Source of the DNA: Maylandia zebra
Taxonomy: Eukaryota; Chordata; Actinopteri; Cichliformes; Cichlidae
NCBI RefSeq assembly: GCF_041146795.1
Contig: NC_135184.1
Location: 2,815,967 to 2,879,966, forward strand
Reading direction: 5' to 3'
Length of the DNA stretch: 64,000 nt
Positions 44,946-55,945 of this stretch are shown piece after piece. A program made the position numbers and the translations under genes. The notes under the pieces are model-generated. The model searched no databases. It was not told where the DNA came from and saw nothing but the letters and a program-made list of their open reading frames with translations. Every line of letters begins with the position of its first letter. The first letter of the stretch is position 1.

Positions 44946-45703
44946 TGTAACCGGTGTGATTCTGCGTTGTGTCTGATAAAAAAGGTAAAAGAAAGAAAGA
45001 CCTCCAAGTAAATAATTTGCCCACTCCAGCTCCTCTCCCACATGGGAATTGTAGAAAAGGGGCTGGCATTTATTTTTACATTAAACATAAAGTATGCATT
45101 TACACGTAACATATTTGACATAAGATAAAACAAAAACAACAACATGAAATCTGACATACCTGATAAAAAAGGTAAAAGAAAGAAAGACCTCCAAGTAAAT
45201 AGTTTGCCCACTCCAGCTCCTACGACCAAATACAAATAGTGGGGAAGAGGGTTAGCTCAACCCGCCACAGCTCCCAAGCTAGCAAGGAGTATATATTCAT
45301 GCTAGCATTTATGGCGCCTAAAACACATTTATGATACACACATACTACACACTTATAACATCTTACAAAAACAGGCTTAATAATGACAATAACTGAACTA
45401 AAATCGCAATCATAAACATCAGGGTGGCTAAATATGAATTATGTGTGTTTTAAGGTGTTGGAAAGAAATGACACCCACCTCTCCCACAGGGGAATTGTAG
45501 AAAAAGGGGAGAGGCAAAAGGGGTACACTGTATTTATAGTATTGCACCAAAGAAGAAGAAGAAAAGAATGAGGAGGGGCTCTAACTGATAATGAACACAA
45601 CTACAGGCTTGGAGGTCCTAAAAGTCAGGTATAAAAGGAGAAGTTTGGGGGTTTAGAACACATTTTGTGTAATTATACCAATGTGATTTATGACTCTGTT
45701 ACA
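44946..45703 (-). repeat. 3' LTR of the Gypsy element
   Basis: TG...CA ends. It contains an internal direct repeat (CTGATAAAAAAGGTAAAAG through CCACTCCAGCTCCT) at about 44,970 and 45,160. On the coding strand there is a TATATA near 45,287 and an AATAAA near 45,070. Confidence 0.9.
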
Positions 45704-46058
45704 TTCACCCCCCAAGAATTACACAAAATCCTAAAGGGTACACCAAAAAAAAAGTATAAACCCACAATAACAGATACAGTGGCCTCAAACAAATTCACAT
45801 CACATATACAATGAATTACATCAGCAACATAGCTTCCTCCAAGGAGGATAAGAGACCTGAGACCCGCTCGGCGCCTAGCAAGATCCCAGGACACACTATA
45901 GACTAAATGAGGTGCCATTTACACCACACAAAACAGGCCATAAAATCTATGGGCGTCACTATCAGACTGCACAGACTGACAAAATACAATGAACTCTGTG
46001 CCTATATTATTCTTTTCCAAAAACAATAGCAATGGAAAACATACAGAAATAAACAAAT

Positions 46059-46590
46059 TCACACATCGATAACCGCTGCTTGAACAGGTTCAACACCAAG
46101 GAGTGTTTCAAGTTGAGCCATTGATTCAATCAAGCGACGAACTGGTTTAATGATTCTACCAAAACGTGTGGTAAGTCCTTGATCCACGTCCACATTTTCG
46201 GGTTCAAGAGAATGAAAACTGTGGGACGGGAAAGCAGCAGGGGAGCCTGGGGAGGCTCCATCACCAGCCAGCCCACCAAGATCAGGAACACCCATTATGG
46301 GAGGGGTCTCATGAACGCCATCTTCGACCGGGTCAGCGGCGGATTGCTGATGGATCCATGATAGTGTGCGGTCATCACACTCGCCAATGCTGGAGACGGA
46401 ATCCACAGTACGGGTGGCAGGAGGTACAGCTCCTGTGCACCCAAAAGATGTCACAGACCCATCCAGGTCAGACTCAGCGGGGCCACTGACACTCACAGCA
46501 GGATGTGCAGCATCGTCATTCAGTGTTGTGTCCAAGGGCAAAAAGTTAACTTGAAGGAGCAGGTTGCGATGCACCACACGCTCATGACCT
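46059..46590 (-). pseudogene. Gypsy pol C-terminal tail after a frameshift
   Basis: A 172-codon frame takes over where the integrase frame drifts off at a Lys-rich stretch (about 46,590). It ends with RFGRIIKPVRRLIESM, typical of Gypsy integrase C-termini. A 1-nt indel at the AAGAAGAAG run explains the break. Confidence 0.65.
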
Positions 46591-48517
46591 TCTTCTTCTT
46601 TCTGATACGGCAGATGTGAAGAGCAGGATCCAAGTCAACTACCGTGTACACAACAGGTTCCCATTTGTCAGAGAGCTTCCTTTTTCCTCTGACTCCCTTG
46701 TTTGCCAACAACACCTGGTCCCCTAGTGAAAGAGGCAGACCCTTCACCTTTCTGTTGTACTGGTCAGACTGGTGTCTCTGCTCCATTGTGCTGTGTTCCT
46801 GGGCTCGGAGCATGGCAGAGCGCAGGTCATCCATCAGTGACTTGACATAGGTATCATAGTCACAAATGGTGTCATCATGAAAGACATCCCGAAATATGAG
46901 GTCAACTGGCAGCCTTGGCACCCTCCCAAACATCAGGTAGAATGGCGCAAAGCCGGTGGTCTCATGTGCCGTACAGTTATACACAAACGTCATGGACTGT
47001 ATCATCTGCGGCCATTTCTGCTTACATCTGGGGGGGAGGGACCGTAACATGTTTCCAAGGGTGCGATTAAATCTCTCTGTGGTACCATTACCCATGGGGT
47101 GGTATGGTGAAGTGTGGGATTTGGCAACGCCACCCAAAACCAGAAGCTCTGCAAGCAGCTCACTCTCAAAACTAGCTCCCTGGTCAGAGTGAATGCGCTG
47201 AGGGAAGCCATACAGACAGAAGAATCCATCCCAGAGCTTTTTAGCAACTCTCTTAGCTGTCTGATCCGGGCATTGGAATGCATGTGCTAATTTTGTGAAG
47301 TGGTCAGTAATCACAAGGACATCCACAGACTTGTTGTTGCTGTCCTCAGCTGACCAGAAATCAATGCACACAAGTTCCAGTGGAGCACAGGTCTTAATGC
47401 TTTCCAACGGGGCCCTAGCTGCTGGCTCTGGGGTCTTGCTGAGAACACACCTGTGGCAATTTCTCACATGATCGCGCACATCCTTCTCCATATTATACCA
47501 GAAGAAACGCTGACGAGCCAAGGAGAGTGTGCGAGGTTGACCTTGATGACCAGCATTGTTGTGTATGCCAGACAGCACCACTTGTTTTAGGGAGTCAGGT
47601 ACCACAAACTGGAATCTCTTGTGTTTGGTCAGTGAGTCCCTCACAACTCTGTAGAGGACACCATCGAGGAATGTGAGCTTATCCCATTGTTTCAGGAGCC
47701 GCAACGTATGTTGGTTCTCATGACAGCGCTCACGTCTGGAGGGTCTGCGCTTACGCTCAACATAGCGGGCTACTCTGGAGATCACAGGATCCCCTGTTTG
47801 ATGAGACAGGAGATCAACACGGGACAGCGCATGAGTAACATCACAGTCAGGTGGACTAATGGAGGTTAGGTGACCAGCGAGGGATGTTGCACGCTGGCGA
47901 GAAGCAGACTCCCACTCACAGAGGGAAGACATGAGAGAAGACACGTCATCAGTTGACAGAGACACATCAAGCACAGCAGAGGGTGGAGCACTGCGTATCG
48001 ATTGAGGTTGACAGGTCGAACGGAAGGCATCTTGGACACTGGCATCTTTCACATCACTGACTTGCTCTAGCAGCTCAAAGTAGGGCTCCGACAGGAGCCG
48101 CTGGGCCAACGGCCTCACAAACGGTTCCCTGCTCAGGGTGTCTGCCACGATGTTCAGCTTTCCAGGAACATATTTGATCTCAAAGCAGTATGGTGCAAGC
48201 TTAGAGACCCAACGCTGTTCACAGGCATCCAGCTTTGGCTTAGTCAGAATGTATGTGAGAGGATTGTTATCAGTCCAGACAGTGAACCGATGACCCTTGA
48301 GCCAGTGGCTGAACTTATCGCACACAGCCCACTTCAGAGCCAAAAATTCGAGCCGGTGTGCTGGGTATTTGGCCGGACTGCGGCTGAGAGACTTACTAGC
48401 AAAGGCTATAGGTCTTGCTCTCTCCTCACCAGCTGGCACCTGGGATAAGACAGCACCCAGCCTATCCATGGAAGCGTCAGTTGAAAGGATGAATGGCCTA
48501 TCTCCACCCACCACCAC
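46590..48517 (-). CDS. Gypsy pol: RNase H and integrase
   Basis: The RNase H shows its acidic residues in RPFILSTDASMDRLG, the HRLEF motif, WTDNNPL and NIVADTLSR. The integrase has an HHCC-type zinc region (HNNAGHQG... NCHRC), then CIDFWS, HSDQGASFE and NGTTERFN, the DD-E catalytic core, and the GFAPFYLMFGR motif. RNase H removes template RNA and integrase inserts the cDNA. The frame is open but cut off from the RT by the L1-like insertion. Confidence 0.88.
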
Positions 48518-49505
48518 TTCCCCTGCCGGTGGCGGACTCCCTCAGGTGTCGGTGTGTTGGTGGTTCTTTGTGTCTGGGGGTGGGCGTCCGGGTACACACC
48601 GGCTCACTCCTTGGCGGCCGCTTGTCGGGGCCTGGGGCCTGGGGCTCGCTTGGGCCCCTTTGGAGGTGGGGTGCCCCCGGCCTCTCGGCCTAGGGCTCGG
48701 TCACTCAGGCGCAGCTGGGGGCCGGCGGAGCTCACGGGCGCGTCACTGCAACTCCCCCTGACTTCTGCTCCGCGGCTGCTGGGCGAGCCCTCATCTGGGA
48801 CTCTCCTCAGCTCTTACTGGGACAGTGGCGCGGCTGCCCCTCTGTTGGTCTTCCATGGTCTCTTGTGTTCTGGGGGCCTCTGGATGTCTGGAGTTTTGAT
48901 CTCCTCCATACCCGCGTCACACCCTGGAGGACGGGGCTGTGGCCCCCCCACACTCCCTAGCAGATCATTACATGGAGAAACCTTTGGAATGCAAGCATGC
49001 TGATCCACACAGGTATGCACACATGGGTATTCACAGACGCGGACTAAAGCTTTCTTGGCTGCTGCCTCAAAGCACACTGTGCGCTGTCTATCTTGCGTGC
49101 TGCACAATATCGTTTATTACTTAGTAAATACTGATATCTATGACTAGCTAGTTTATTGTGATGGTGCTTTGTTTTCTCTATTATTATGTTGCTCTTTGTT
49201 GTTTGCTGTCTCCTCTGTTTGTTTTTGTTTGTTTGTTTGTTTGTTTTTTTTCTCCATACAGGTGACCCAGGAGTTTTTTTTTTTTTTTTTTTTTTGTCTC
49301 TCTTCTCCCCCCTTCTCACCGTCTCTTCTCCCCCTTGGTTTTCTTTCTTTCTCTCCCCCTCTCTCTCTCATTCATTCCCCCTGTCCTATTTATTAAAAAA
49401 AAAAAAAAAAAAAAAAAATGACAAAGGATGAACTGAAGCTCTGCCATCACGTAATGTCGCATACTGCTGTTTCTGATGTCATTTAGAAAAAAAAAAAAAA
49501 AAAAA
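48500..49505 (+). mobile_element. L1-like LINE 3' end inserted into Gypsy pol
   Basis: The insert is flanked by a perfect 17-bp duplication, GAAAGGATGAATGGCCT (48,483-48,499 and 49,506-49,522), and ends in poly(A). The GC-rich body followed by a T/A-rich tail resembles the 3' UTR of fish L1-type elements. The long TSD plus poly(A) identifies target-primed retroposition of a 5'-truncated copy on the plus strand. Confidence 0.88.
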
Positions 49506-49921
49506 GAAAGGATGAATGGCCTCTCAAAATCAGGATGTGCCAGCACCGCACAGCTGAGGAGTGCACCTTTGAGTCCCTCAAATGCCTTCTCACAAGCAGG
49601 AGTCCAGTCTTGAGGGGTGAGCTTGCGAAAAGTTCCAGGTTTCCAACTCCCATGGCAGCCTTTAGTCCTCTTCTGACCGGCAGTTAGAGCAAAGAGTGGC
49701 TTCGCAATACGAGAGCACCCTGGAATGAAATGCTGGTAAAACATCACCATGCCAAGGAAGGATCTCACTTTCCTCTGAGAAGGGGTGCAACCGTCACCAT
49801 CCATAAGGTCAGTCTTCTGAAAATTGGCGATAACCCTCACTTTATCCTGATCAACCGAGACACCACCAGCATCCACGACATGACCCAAAAACCTCACAGA
49901 GCATCTGAGAAAGTGACATTT
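49506..49921 (-). pseudogene. Gypsy pol: RT-RNase H connection
   Basis: This continues the RT frame (VRFLGHVVDAGG, GMVMFYQHFIPG, DWTPACEKAFEGLK) after an in-frame TAA at 49,922-49,924. It reaches ERPFIL just before the L1-like insertion, which duplicates that segment. Confidence 0.75.
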
Positions 49922-51436
49922 TTACTGCGCCAGCTTCAGATTGCTGGTCCTCATGCGAGAGAAAACAATCTCAAGACATCTTAGGGCCTCCTCTTCTGAA
50001 GGCGCAAACACCAGCAGGTTATCAAGATAACACAGGAGGCTGGAAAAGTTCAAGTCACCAAAGATGCTGAGCATCATCCGCATGAAAGATGCTGGGCTGT
50101 TGCATAGACCCTGGGGAAGTCTGTTGTACTCATACAGGCCAAGAGGTGTAGTGAAAGCCGTGTACCGTCTGTCAGACTCATGGAGGGGAACGTTGTAGAA
50201 CCCAGATGTGAGGTCCATGGTGCTGAAGAAAGCATTCCCACCAAGGGCAGCAAGACAGTCAGCCTGATGGGGCAGTGGGTGAGCATCCTTAACGGTTTTG
50301 GCATTGAGCCAGCGGAAGTCAGTGCATATCCTCAAGTCATCTGACTTCTTCCAAACCATTACCAGTGGCGAGGCGTATTCGCTGGTGGACTTACTGATGA
50401 TGCCTTTCATCTCCATGTCTGACAGCACCTCTCGCAACTTATGATAGTGAGCCGGGGGTACTCTGCAATAGGGAAGCCTGAAAGGGCGGTCGTCAGTGAG
50501 GTGGATACGATGGACAAAGTCTTTCACCTCACCACAGTCCAGTTTGTCTCTAGAGAACACATCTTGGTAAGTCAACACAAGCTCCACCAATTTCCTCTTC
50601 CACCCATCTGACACTTCACAGCCCTCAATATCAATGTCAGCCAACCCAGCATCTTTGAGTAGCTGTGCAGAGTCAGGCACAGAGTCTGATGAGGGGGGAA
50701 AACTGGTATGCTGGTCAGTCAGAGTCTCGCAGAGACCTTGAGTGATGGGCAGGTCCTCCACAGCAATACAAGGAAAGACATCCGCAATCTTAGCATTGCG
50801 ACGAAGTGTCACAGGGCTCTCTGTTGGGTTAAGGACTTTCATAGGGACCCAACGATCTCCCCACATGGGTGTTATAACGCGCCCCACCATTATGTTCTTT
50901 GGAGTGGAACGGGCTGACGTGGGTTCCACAACGACAGTACTTTCTGGAGACACAAGGGCAGAAGGTGGCAGCTTTCCCCAAACTACATATTCTTTTTGTG
51001 GCAGGAGAGTGACACTCTTCCGCAACCTGACTGTACCTACTTTATCTGGCAACACAGGAGCAGACCACCGTGAGATACAGCTCAGCAACTGCAGGAAGTC
51101 TTCACAATCAGTGCCAGTGTAATTGGAGTTAATAAGCTCCCAGTACTTTGTATCAGCCTTCATCTTCTGAATGATGGGCCGGATCACATTGCTCCCCACA
51201 ATGAGCTCACCTTTTTGCCCAGGAACCACAAATGTTGGTACAAGAAACCTAGTCCCATATACTTCAATGTCCAAATCATAGATGCATTTCGGTTGTGTGA
51301 GAAGGCCACCGCAACCAACCAGCACCACATTTTCAGGGGCATGCTGCGGAATCAGAGCAACACCAGCGGCTCTTAGCTTGCTATCAGCCTCTTCACTTAG
51401 TGTGCATGACATACTTCCTGAATCATAGGATACGAG
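49922..51436 (-). CDS. Gypsy pol: protease and reverse transcriptase
   Basis: The frame opens upstream of its first ATG with YDSGS, the aspartic-protease DSG active site, so pol is entered in the -1 frame relative to gag. The RT domain has RICTDFRWLN, STMDLTSGFYNVPLHE, FTTPLGLYEYNRLPQGL and the catalytic loop. In that loop the usual YxDD reads CYLDNLLVF, with Asn in place of the second catalytic Asp. The frame ends at a premature TAA. Confidence 0.85.
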   Translation of the reverse strand, partial: LVSYDSGSMSCTLSEEADSKLRAAGVALIPQHAPENVVLVGCGGLLTQPKCIYDLDIEVYGTRFLVPTFVVPGQKGELIVGSNVIRPIIQKMKADTKYWELINSNYTGTDCEDFLQLLSCISRWSAPVLPDKVGTVRLRKSVTLLPQKEYVVWGKLPPSALVSPESTVVVEPTSARSTPKNIMVGRVITPMWGDRWVPMKVLNPTESPVTLRRNAKIADVFPCIAVEDLPITQGLCETLTDQHTSFPPSSDSVPDSAQLLKDAGLADIDIEGCEVSDGWKRKLVELVLTYQDVFSRDKLDCGEVKDFVHRIHLTDDRPFRLPYCRVPPAHYHKLREVLSDMEMKGIISKSTSEYASPLVMVWKKSDDLRICTDFRWLNAKTVKDAHPLPHQADCLAALGGNAFFSTMDLTSGFYNVPLHESDRRYTAFTTPLGLYEYNRLPQGLCNSPASFMRMMLSIFGDLNFSSLLCYLDNLLVFAPSEEEALRCLEIVFSRMRTSNLKLAQ

Positions 51437-52512
51437 GCTGGCTCATGTGTTACTGGGACTGCTTGAGCACCGCTGGAGTGGGGCTGGCTGTTAACAGCAA
51501 CAGGGCTCTGATGTGGGATGGACAGACTTGCTGTATTATGAGACAAAACACTAGACTGTCTCATTTTCCTCACATAGTTGTCCAGACAGCTCTGAACCTC
51601 AGCTGCAGTCCACTCCTCAGGGGCCTTCAGTTGAAAAGACAACGTAAGACTGTGGTCAGGACAGTGATTAATGAACATCGAAACAACCTCACTACTGGGG
51701 TCCTCTACCAGCTAGCCGCGCCTGCGGAGACACTCATCAGCAGCATCAATAGACTTGTTCAACCGGATCCAGTAATCCATGGCGTTCTCACCTGGACGTG
51801 GCACAGTACTGTAGAAATCTTTCATGGGCAGGCTGGAATATGTCAAGTCGCTGAAGTTAGACCTCAGTATGTCAAACTCAGCAGTAATAGGATCATTCCG
51901 ATTCAACTCAGGGCGGCAACGAAGTGATACCTTGACCACATCTCTGGCTTTGCCAGTTAGTCTAGACATTAATATGGCAAACATTTCTTCATCTGTGTCA
52001 CAGCTGATTCTGTGCAGATAACATCTCATCATGTCCTCCCATTCACCGATGGGAAATAGATCTGTGTTGTCACCCTTGAAGTATGGTGGAGCTTTGGTGT
52101 CTGACTGAACAACAACCTTCAGCTGGGACTGGTCATTGCAGCTCGAGGGCACATTCTGGGGAGACTGTGGCTGGGTGGGGGCTGGCTGGTGCATAGAGTT
52201 AAGAGAGGATGTGATATTTTCCCCAATTTGCTTTGCTAAGTCAGTGATCAAGCTGCTCAACATGTCACTAGTGACAGCCTGGGTGTGTGTTTGGCGTTCG
52301 CAAGCAGCTGGTGTGGAGCTAGCTGCTGGCGTTAATGGTGAGTGCATCACTGACTGGTCTACAGTGCGGGCACCAATACCCGGGACTACTGGCCTACCCC
52401 TCCCAAAACACTTTGGAGCAATCTGATGACCCCTCCCCAAACCAAAGGTCATATTACTCCCCGCAGAGAACAGATCAGGCAAAGCGCTATCCACAGTTTC
52501 CTCACTTAACAT
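51397..52512 (-). pseudogene. Gypsy gag with an internal stop
   Basis: The first frame (52,512-51,712) is a 266-codon gag with capsid-like TKAPPYFKGDN and FPIGEWEDMMRCYL. An in-frame TAG at 51,712-51,714 is followed by continuing gag sequence to 51,397. The end overlaps the protease in the -1 frame. Whether the TAG is a recent nonsense mutation or a recoded stop cannot be told here; its position inside the capsid region favours mutation. Confidence 0.75.
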
Positions 52513-52991
52513 GTTGGCCCAAGTGAGATATCACTGTTTAACAGCGAAAAAAAAACGAGCCTAACCCCCACACATAATTATGCAAAACTTCACAAAACAA
52601 TGAAATGTGGGGAGAAGAAAAAAAACATCAAAGAATCAAAACACCATAGAAAATAAAATGTTGTTTTCTCCTCTCAATTAAAACAGGCTGTAAAAGCCAA
52701 TATCAATAGAAAAAAAATTACAATCCCTGCCTGTATAATTTGAGGCAACAATATGAAACAGTGACAGAAATGATCACCTACGTATTTGCCCTTTAAGTTC
52801 ACACGTGACAGAGATGCCTGCAAGCCTAATTTCGGGGCATCGATCACACACGCTATATAAAAACCTGTGAGTCAAAGCGCAGGGCACAGGATTCTGGCAC
52901 ACAGCTGCAGAGAGGAGGCGGGAAAACAGCGGCAGCAGAAGGAGGAGGGGTGGATCGCGGATTGGCGATGTGACGGGTCAGCGGCACCAAG

Positions 52992-53750
52992 TGTAACCGG
53001 TGTGATTCTGCGTTGTGTCTGATAAAAAAGGTAAAAGAAAGAAAGACCTCCAAGTAAATAATTTGCCCACTCCAGCTCCTCTCCCACAGGGGAATTGTAG
53101 AAAAAGGGCTGGCATTTATTTTTTACATTAAACATAAAGTATGCATTTACACGTAACATATTTGACATAAGATAAAACAAAAACAACAACATGAAATCTG
53201 ACATACCTGATAAAAAAGGTAAAAGAAAGAAAGACCTCCAAGTAAATAGTTTGCCCACTCCAGCTCCTACGACCAAATACAAATAGTGGGGAAGAGGGTT
53301 AGCTCAACCCGCCACAGCTCCCAAGCTAGCAAGGAGTATATATTCATGCTAGCATTTATGGCGCCTAAAACACATTTATGATACACACATACTACACACT
53401 TATAACATCTTACAAAAACAGGCTTAATAATGACAATAACTGAACTAAAATCGCAATCATAAACATCAGGGTGGCTAAATATGAATTATGTGTGTTTTAA
53501 GGTGTTGGAAAGAAATGACACCCACCTCTCCCACAGGGGAATTGTAGAAAAAGGGGAGAGGCAAAAGGGGTACACTGTATTTATAGTATTGCACCAAAGA
53601 AGAAGAAGAAAAGAATGAGGAGGGGCTCTAACTGATAATGAACACAACTACAGGCTTGGAGGTCCTAAAAGTCAGGTATAAAAGGAGAAGTTTGGGGGTT
53701 TAGAACACATTTTGTGTAACTATAACAATGTGATTTATGACTCTGTTACA
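52992..53750 (-). repeat. 5' LTR of the Gypsy element
   Basis: Matches the 3' LTR nearly base for base; differences seen are CACATGGG/CACAGGGG, an A/G change next to it, a 1-nt T-run indel, and two changes near the end. Confidence 0.9.
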
Positions 53751-53876
53751 TATGTACAGTAGATCGCACAATAAAAGATACAGAGAAAAACCCAACAATC
53801 ATATGACCCCCTGTGAGCAGTACCGATTGGTAATGCGTTTGAGAAAAGCTCCTGCTGTGACCTTCCTTCTGTGAGG

Positions 53877-53877
<1 letters not shown>

Positions 53878-53928
<51 letters not shown>

Positions 53929-54030
53929 GTACACACACGCACGCACACACACACACGCACGCACGCACACACACACATACAAACACACACACTCACACTC
54001 ACACACAGAGAGAGAGAGAGAGAGAGGGGG
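53878..54030. repeat. (CA)n and (GA)n microsatellite
   Basis: CA dinucleotides with CG-containing variants, ending in an AGAGAG run. Confidence 0.95.
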
Positions 54031-54039
54031 GAGATCATT

Positions 54040-54550
54040 AATACAAAGGATTGGAGCCGTTTTTGGATTTTGGAGCAGAGAAACACTCTGTATTGTTGCT
54101 TTTCTCTATTGTATAAGCAGCGCCCGACTGTCAGAAACGCTCTGTGCTGGTAGCAAAGTCGGCTCCAACGCACATTCAGGTGAAAAAATAAAAAGTTAAA
54201 ACGCTATACCTTGCGGCAGTTGTGAAGTGCTGAGGAAAATACTGTGTGTCTGATGGGGTGTTTTTATGTAGGTGGGGCTACTTTCAGTTGACCTCTGAGA
54301 TGTAGAGATAAAAGAGCACGATGTAAGGAAGAAAGATGGCAGGCCTTTGGAGACTGTGTTGGACATGGTTTCTGTTGGCCTCTGACATGATAAGATAAAA
54401 TAATGGAATTAACTGTTTGTGAAGAAACACCTTTGGGCTGGGATGCTCTTGATAAGGGAGCCTCTTTTGTTGCTTCATACCTTTTTACAGACTGTTGGGA
54501 GCCTAAACCCCCTCTGTCTAACTGTTACAGAGTGTGGGAATTAGCTCTTT
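54040..54550. other. Unique-looking spacer, nothing recognised
   Basis: No gene or repeat end seen between the (CA)n tract and the tandem repeat. Confidence 0.4.
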
Positions 54551-54552
54551 GT

Positions 54553-55250
54553 GAAGTATCACAGTTTATTTCTAAAAGAATACATGTTGTTTGCGGTGCT
54601 CTATTTAAAACTATTGGCCTGTGAAACTTTTAGAAAAGTGAAATGCCCCTAAAGTAGTTAAATCATCTATGTGTAATCAGCGAGTCTAACTGTTGCAGAC
54701 TAGTAGATAATTATAAGACTAGTTGCATTAAAGCCACATTGAGGTTGATACAGCGCTAGTGTGAATATGTACTTTTAGAAGTATCACAGTTTATTTCTAA
54801 AAGAATACATGTTGTTTGCGGTGCTCTATTTAAAACTATTGGCCTGTGAAACTTTTAGAAAAGTGAAATGCCCCTAAAGTAGTTAAATCATCTATGTGTA
54901 ATCAGCGAGTCTAACTGTTGCAGACTAGTAGATAATTATAAGACTAGTTGCATTAAAGCCACATTGAGGTTGATACAGCGCTAGTGTGAATATGTACTTT
55001 TAGAAGTATCACAGTTTATTTCTAAAGGGATAAATGTTGTTTGTGGTGCTCTATTTAAAAACTATTAGCCTGTGAAACTATTAGAAAAGTGAAATCTTCC
55101 TAAACTAGCTAAATTAAATGCTGTGTGGGAATACCCGGTTTTTAGAAGTATCACTGTTTATTTCTAAAGGGATACCTGTTATTTGCGGCCCTCTGTTTGA
55201 AAACTATTTGCTCCTAAATAGCACTGAAGAAAATGCAAAAGGCTCCTAAC
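54553..55250. repeat. 225-bp tandem repeat
   Basis: The start GAAGTATCACAGTTTATTTC recurs at 54,553, 54,778 and 55,003 (exact 225-bp period), and a degenerate copy at 55,145 is shortened. The first two units are almost identical. Each holds GTAATCAGCGAGTCTAACTG and TTGCATTAAAGCCACATTG. Confidence 0.9.
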
Positions 55251-55462
55251 TAGTTAAAATACCCCTAAAGTAGTTCAATTAAATCATCTATGTCTAAATA
55301 ACAGCTCTGAGACCTATACAATCCTTTAAAAAGAGTTTAATTAAAACACATAATGGTTTCATTAAATAATACACTATTAAACACATGTGAACTCATATGA
55401 CCCCTGGACCCACATGCACGTGCAAAAAGTCCGTTCTCGCGCACGTGCACACGCACATGGAC

Positions 55463-55556
55463 GCCGAGGGGGATAGGGGAGGGGGGAAAATGCCCGTGGG
55501 GGTGGGGGGAGAGTGGGGTGTGGGGGGAGAGGGGGGGAGGGGGGGGGGGGGGGGGG
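55463..55556 (+). repeat. G-rich tract
   Basis: Runs of 3 to 19 G separated by single A, T or C bases on the plus strand; candidate G-quadruplex, about 0.4 kb upstream of the gene-1-like promoter. Confidence 0.8.
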
Positions 55557-55817
55557 CAAAAAAAGTACAGGTATATTACTACTCACGTATCAGAGTTCAT
55601 GTTGACCCTATGCATAAATGTTTTCAGCAAAAATGTTCAGTAAAATAAATCTTTACATCAAAGTAATGGATTTAAAGTTGCAGTCTTAACCTGAACCCCA
55701 TTAATTTTCAATAAATATATCTTGCACATCTTTGGCTTGTGGAAAATGCCAAATAACTTTAAATGTATCATATTATAGACAGAAGTAGTATTTTTGTCCT
55801 TATGCAGATCATGTGAT

Positions 55818-55945
55818 TTCTGAGAACTCAGCTTGATCTTCCTCTGTGGTACCTCCCAAGTAAAGCTAAAGGGGCGGGTCTTTCTCACAAAGTATATAAT
55901 GTCTGAAACAATAGCACTCCCTCAGAAGTTCACATATATATCAGC
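55818..55945 (+). promoter_or_regulatory. Duplicated gene-1-type promoter and first exon
   Basis: TTCTGAGAA (55,818-55,826) is a perfect GAS consensus (TTCNNNGAA). GGGGCGGG (55,871) and TATATAA (55,893-55,899) follow, then a short exon with its GTAAGT donor at 55,946. Sequence blocks and order match 10,016-10,140 upstream of gene 1. STAT-type regulation is inferred from the motif alone. Confidence 0.5.

Larger units (their letters stand above)
44946..53750 (-). mobile_element. Ty3/Gypsy LTR retrotransposon, nearly full length, minus strand
   Basis: Two LTRs in direct orientation flank gag and pol on the minus strand. The target duplication is TATG (44,942-44,945 and 53,751-53,754). By eye the LTRs differ by only a few substitutions and one indel over about 758 bp, so the insertion is recent. 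PPT-like GGGGGGTGAA precedes the 3' LTR (45,704-45,717) and a TGGTGCCG primer-binding candidate follows the 5' LTR. Despite its youth it has several coding lesions. Confidence 0.92.

Noticed and set aside
48297-49003. Long GC-rich plus frames, 149-154 codons
   Set aside because: They cross the boundary between Gypsy pol and the L1-like 3' UTR; no coding pattern.
51390-51440. Programmed -1 frameshift site between gag and pol
   Set aside because: The frames do overlap in -1, but I found no convincing slippery heptamer or stem-loop; left as a geometry note only.
51400-51927. 175-codon plus frame
   Set aside because: Antisense of Gypsy gag.
54553-55250. Regular repeats as a possible CRISPR array
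   Set aside because: Units are 225 bp, contiguous, without short repeats and unique spacers; a vertebrate tandem repeat.
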